Source: Microbacterium sp. (GTDB lineage: Bacteria > Actinomycetota > Actinomycetes > Actinomycetales > Microbacteriaceae). Taken from it: a stretch of 64,000 nucleotides of DNA. The stretch is from positions 124,001 to 188,000 of the forward strand of contig NZ_JAPSHY010000004.1 of NCBI RefSeq assembly GCF_031179285.1, in the 5' to 3' direction. This document shows, one piece after another, positions 60,854-64,000 of this stretch. The first letter of the stretch is position 1. Every line of letters begins with the position of its first letter. The position numbers were made by a program, and so were the translations under genes. The notes below the pieces were generated by a model. That model had not been told where the DNA came from and ran no database searches. It was given only the letters and a program-made list of their open reading frames with translations.

Positions 60854-63829
60854 ATGGCCCGTCCGGACGGATCCGTCTCCCTCTCGGCGCTGGCACGGCT
60901 CGGGTTCGCCGACCTCAGCGAGGCAGCCGCCGGGCTCACCGAGCTGTCGACGCTGCTCGGGCGCGAGCGTTCGCTGCTGCTCGAAGACGTCGGGGCGGCC
61001 GACCCCGATGCGGCGGTGCTCGGTCTGCTCCGGGTCGCGCGGCGCGACCCCGCACCCCTGGTCGCGCTGATCGACGATCCCGCTGCGCGTCGGCGACTGT
61101 GGCGCGTCTTCGGTGCGTCCCCTGGACTCGCCGCCTTCTTCCTGCGTCATCCCGGCGAAGTTTCGGTTCTGGGCGAAGCGTCCGACGAACTGCCGACGGC
61201 GGAGCAGTTGCGGGAGCGTCTTCTCACCGCAGTCGGCGCCCACGACGGGTTCGCCGTCGGCGGCGATGACGGAGCGCTCGTGGCACTGCGTGTCGCCTAC
61301 CGCCGCTCGATCGCAGCGATCGCCGCGTACGATCTCGGCAGGGATCGGCCTGCCGAAGCGGTCGCCGCCGTGTCCGCCGCTCTCGCCGATGCCGCCGGTG
61401 CCGCGCTCGAAGCGGGGCTCGCCGTCGCCCGCACACACGTCGCCGAAACCTTCCCGCGTGCGGAGGTCGCTGCGACCCGACTCGCCATCATCGGCATGGG
61501 CAAGGCCGGCGCGCGAGAGCTGAACTACGTCAGCGACGTCGACGTGATCTTCGTCGGCGGCACGGCGGACGACGATGCCGTCGCCGAGCCGAAGGCGATC
61601 GACATCGCCACACGCCTCGCGAGAGAGACGATGCGCGGACTCGGTGGCATCGCGGTGGAGCCGCCCCTCTGGGAGGTCGATGCCGCGCTGCGTCCCGAGG
61701 GCAAGCAGGGAGCCCTCGTGCGATCCCTCGCATCTCATCTCGCCTATTACGATCGCTGGGCGAAGAGCTGGGAGTTCCAGGCGCTGCTGAAGGCCCGGCC
61801 ACTGGCCGGCGATCCGGCCCTCGGCGCGGAGTACATCGCCGCTGTGCAGCCGAAGGTCTGGTCGAGTGCGGCGAGAGAGGATTTCGTCGACAGCGTGCAG
61901 CGGATGCGCGAGCGTGTGACGGAGCACATCGACCCCTCCGATGCGCCGTACCAGCTCAAGCTCGGAACGGGTGGGCTCCGCGACATCGAGTTCACGGTGC
62001 AGCTGCTGCAACTCGTCCACGGCCTCACCGACGCGTCGCTGCGCACGCGCGGCACGCTCGAGAGCCTGGACGCTCTCGTCGAGGGCGGCTATATCGGGCG
62101 TGCCGAGGCGGCGATCTTCGCCGACGACTACCGCATCCTGCGGCTGATGGAGCACCGGTTGCAGTTGCGGGAGCTGAGCCGGACCCATCTGATGCCGCGC
62201 ACACCGGCCGGCCTGCGGGTGCTCGCCCGCGGCACGGGACTCGCCGACACCGGCGACGGGGTGTGGGCCCGCTGGGAGACGGTGCGGCGCGAGGTGCGCG
62301 ACATCCACACCCGGCTGTTCTATCGGCCGCTGCTCAGCGCGGTGGCCTCGCTCCCGGAGGAGGAGCGGACCCTGTCGACGGAGCAGGCACGCGATCGCCT
62401 GGCCGCCATCGGCTTCCGTGATCCGGCGGGGGCGCTGCGGCACATCGGGGCTCTCACCAGTGGCATCAGCCGGAAGAAGACGATCCAGCGCCACCTGATG
62501 CCGGTCATGGTGCGGTGGTTCGCGGACGGGAGCGATCCGGACTACGGTCTGCTGGCCTTCCGGCGCATCAGCGAGCGACTCGGTGACACCCCGTGGTTCC
62601 TGCGGATGCTGCGGGACTCCTCGGGCGCTGCGGAGAGCCTGACGCGCCTGCTGTCGTCGTCGAAGTACGTCGGAGAGCTCATGGAGGGCATTCCGGAGTC
62701 GGTCGCGTGGCTCGACAGCGAAGAGCTCCTGCGACCGCGCGCCCGCACCGCGCTGGACGAGGAGGCCCGTGCGATCCAGACACGTCACGAGACCGTCGGT
62801 GACGCGCTGCGGGCCGTCCGGTCTCTCCGCAGGCGGGAGCTGCTGCGCACCGCGATGGGCGGGGTGCTCGGCGTGCTGTCGATCGACGAGATCGCGACCG
62901 CGCTGACGGAGATCACCGACGCCACCATCCAGTCCGCCCTGCGCGCTGTCCGGCGCGAAGTGGTGGGACCAGAGGATGATGCTCTGGACTTCGCCGTCAT
63001 CGGCATGGGGCGTTTCGGTGGGGCGGAACTCGGCTTCGGGTCGGACGCGGACGTGCTGTTCGTGTACGACGCGAACGGCATCGATCCGCAGCGAGCGCAG
63101 TCACTGGCCGCGCAAATCGTCGCGGGACTTCGCGAGCACCTGACCGATCACCGTGTTCCGCTCGACCTCGATGCCGACTTGCGTCCGGAAGGGCGGAACG
63201 GCCCGGTCGTGCGCTCGATCGAGGCGTACGCGGAGTACTACCGCCGATGGTCGTTGTCATGGGAGGCGCAAGCGCTGCTGCGTGCGCGAGGCGTCGCGGG
63301 GAGTGCGAAGCTGATCGCGAAATTCATCGCGATGGCCGATGCGATCCGCTACCCGGAGACGGTCGATCTGCAGGGGCTCCGCGAGATCAAGCGCATCAAG
63401 GCTCGCGTCGAGGGGGAGAGGCTCCCTCAGGGCGCCGACCCCCGACGGCATCTGAAGCTCGGCCCCGGCTCTCTCAGCGATGTCGAATGGCTCGTGCAAC
63501 TCGTGCAGCTGCAGCACGCCGATCGCGTGCCGGCCCTTCGGACCACCTCCACCCTGACCGCCCTGCAGGCAGCCGTCGACGCCAGCCTCATTCCTGCGGA
63601 CGCCGCAGTCCTGCTGCGGGAGGCGTGGCTGCTCGCGAGCAGGCTCCGGTCGGCGATGACCATCCTCACCGGTCAGACGAGCGACATGCTCCCTGCCGAT
63701 CGGCGGCAGCTCGACGCCATCGGGCGACTGCTCGGCTATCCGGACCGATCCGCCACGGCAGTGGAGGAGGACTACCTCGCTGTCACCCGCCGCGCACGTC
63801 GTGCGTTCGAGCAGCTCTTCTACGGCTGA
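60854..63829 (+). CDS. glnE: Glutamine synthetase adenylyltransferase/deadenylase
   Basis: Bifunctional regulator of glutamine synthetase, 991 aa. Two nucleotidyltransferase domains are visible, each with the G-x-G-x4-E-x2-x-x-S-D-x-D pattern: IIGMGKAGARELNYVSDVDV near residue 212 and VIGMGRFGGAELGFGSDADV near residue 715. Each is followed by a GlnD-type helical region. The first domain removes AMP and the second adds it in the E. coli enzyme. Its substrate is probably a I-beta GlnA encoded elsewhere. It lies 6 nt after glnA2. Confidence 0.95.
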   Translation: MARPDGSVSLSALARLGFADLSEAAAGLTELSTLLGRERSLLLEDVGAADPDAAVLGLLRVARRDPAPLVALIDDPAARRRLWRVFGASPGLAAFFLRHPGEVSVLGEASDELPTAEQLRERLLTAVGAHDGFAVGGDDGALVALRVAYRRSIAAIAAYDLGRDRPAEAVAAVSAALADAAGAALEAGLAVARTHVAETFPRAEVAATRLAIIGMGKAGARELNYVSDVDVIFVGGTADDDAVAEPKAIDIATRLARETMRGLGGIAVEPPLWEVDAALRPEGKQGALVRSLASHLAYYDRWAKSWEFQALLKARPLAGDPALGAEYIAAVQPKVWSSAAREDFVDSVQRMRERVTEHIDPSDAPYQLKLGTGGLRDIEFTVQLLQLVHGLTDASLRTRGTLESLDALVEGGYIGRAEAAIFADDYRILRLMEHRLQLRELSRTHLMPRTPAGLRVLARGTGLADTGDGVWARWETVRREVRDIHTRLFYRPLLSAVASLPEEERTLSTEQARDRLAAIGFRDPAGALRHIGALTSGISRKKTIQRHLMPVMVRWFADGSDPDYGLLAFRRISERLGDTPWFLRMLRDSSGAAESLTRLLSSSKYVGELMEGIPESVAWLDSEELLRPRARTALDEEARAIQTRHETVGDALRAVRSLRRRELLRTAMGGVLGVLSIDEIATALTEITDATIQSALRAVRREVVGPEDDALDFAVIGMGRFGGAELGFGSDADVLFVYDANGIDPQRAQSLAAQIVAGLREHLTDHRVPLDLDADLRPEGRNGPVVRSIEAYAEYYRRWSLSWEAQALLRARGVAGSAKLIAKFIAMADAIRYPETVDLQGLREIKRIKARVEGERLPQGADPRRHLKLGPGSLSDVEWLVQLVQLQHADRVPALRTTSTLTALQAAVDASLIPADAAVLLREAWLLASRLRSAMTILTGQTSDMLPADRRQLDAIGRLLGYPDRSATAVEEDYLAVTRRARRAFEQLFYG

Positions 63830-63870
63830 GCTGATTTGCGCGAACACCTCCGAGCCCGCAGAGTTGCCCC

Positions 63871-64000
63871 ATGAGTGAAAAGCGCATCGGCGTCATCTGG
63901 AACCCCACGAAGACCGACGGCGAAGAGCTGCGCGCGGCCGTGGAGCAGGCATTCGGGGACACCGTGCAGTGGTGGGAGACCACCGCTGACGATCCCGGCA
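63871..64000 (+). CDS. Diacylglycerol/lipid kinase family protein, N-terminal fragment
   Basis: The first 43 codons are present. The start MSEKRIGVIWNPTKTDGEEL has the NPTK motif that opens the catalytic domain of the diacylglycerol kinase family. The rest lies beyond the window. The ATG at 63871 is 41 nt after glnE. Confidence 0.7.
   Translation, partial: MSEKRIGVIWNPTKTDGEELRAAVEQAFGDTVQWWETTADDPG

Noticed and set aside
59234..62788. A 1184-codon open frame on the minus strand opposite glnA2 and glnE
   Set aside because: It is Arg/His/Asp-rich without domains and lies opposite two clear genes; long antisense frames are expected in DNA of this GC content.
1..64000. CRISPR arrays, insertion sequences, rRNA operon, replication origin
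   Set aside because: No regularly spaced repeats, transposase motifs, rRNA sequence or dnaA-box clusters were seen.

Overview
The window is high-GC, gene-dense DNA from an actinobacterium, most likely Microbacteriaceae and close to Microbacterium. The evidence is gene content and order: a tkt-tal-pgi-zwf-opcA-pgl operon, divergent glgC/glgA, a fabD-fabH-acpP-fabF cluster behind a PucR-type regulator and aceE, glnA2-glnE, a class A RNase P RNA, and DUF3145/DUF3099 proteins. Many genes also have a TANNNT -10 element only 6-7 nt before the start codon, which suggests leaderless mRNAs.

Layout. 1-2 kb: lipoprotein fragment, peptide deformylase and a DMT transporter on divergent, probably leaderless promoters. 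2-10 kb: pentose phosphate/glycolysis operon on the minus strand. 10-12.3 kb: heme O synthase (ctaB) and heme A synthase (ctaA). 12.5-19 kb: SUF Fe-S operon (sufB, sufD, Rieske ferredoxin, sufC, sufT) running into a PLP C-S lyase and an MFS transporter. 19-21.5 kb: BioQ-like TetR repressor, tandem operators and the bioYMN biotin transporter. 21.5-35.7 kb: acyltransferase, DedA/two-component operon, ABC-F ATPase, PdxH, cupin, SURF1, small membrane proteins, a FabG-family reductase, SerB, glycogen genes and ribosomal protein L31. 35.8-39.8 kb: a GmrSD-like DUF262/DUF1524 nuclease, a putative 2OG-Fe(II) oxygenase behind an iron-box-like site, and DUF3145. 39.9-47.5 kb: fatty acid synthase II cluster with its regulator and pyruvate dehydrogenase E1.

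From tRNA-Val (47.67 kb) to about 53.2 kb the content looks accessory: a decayed MerR/TipAL fragment, small secreted and membrane proteins, an ECF-like sigma factor with a CU044_5270-type anti-sigma protein, large perfect inverted repeats, and a two-gene cassette of a Tsr/NshR-like 23S rRNA methyltransferase and a TipAL-like MerR regulator. The regulator keeps a Cys-x6-Cys pair in its TipAS domain, as expected for covalent thiopeptide capture. The promoter before the methyltransferase has a 19-bp spacer with a central palindrome, as MerR proteins need. I read this pair as a thiopeptide-sensing, inducible ribosome-protection module in a region with no thiopeptide biosynthesis genes; it is the most interesting finding.

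53.3-64 kb: sugar epimerase, aldo/keto reductase, YchJ and zinc-ribbon proteins, a PolA-like polymerase, rnpB, polyphosphate glucokinase, glnA2, glnE and the start of a lipid kinase. No CRISPR array, IS element, prophage or rRNA operon was seen. Coordinates and motifs were read by eye; family names come from recognised motifs and not from a database search.
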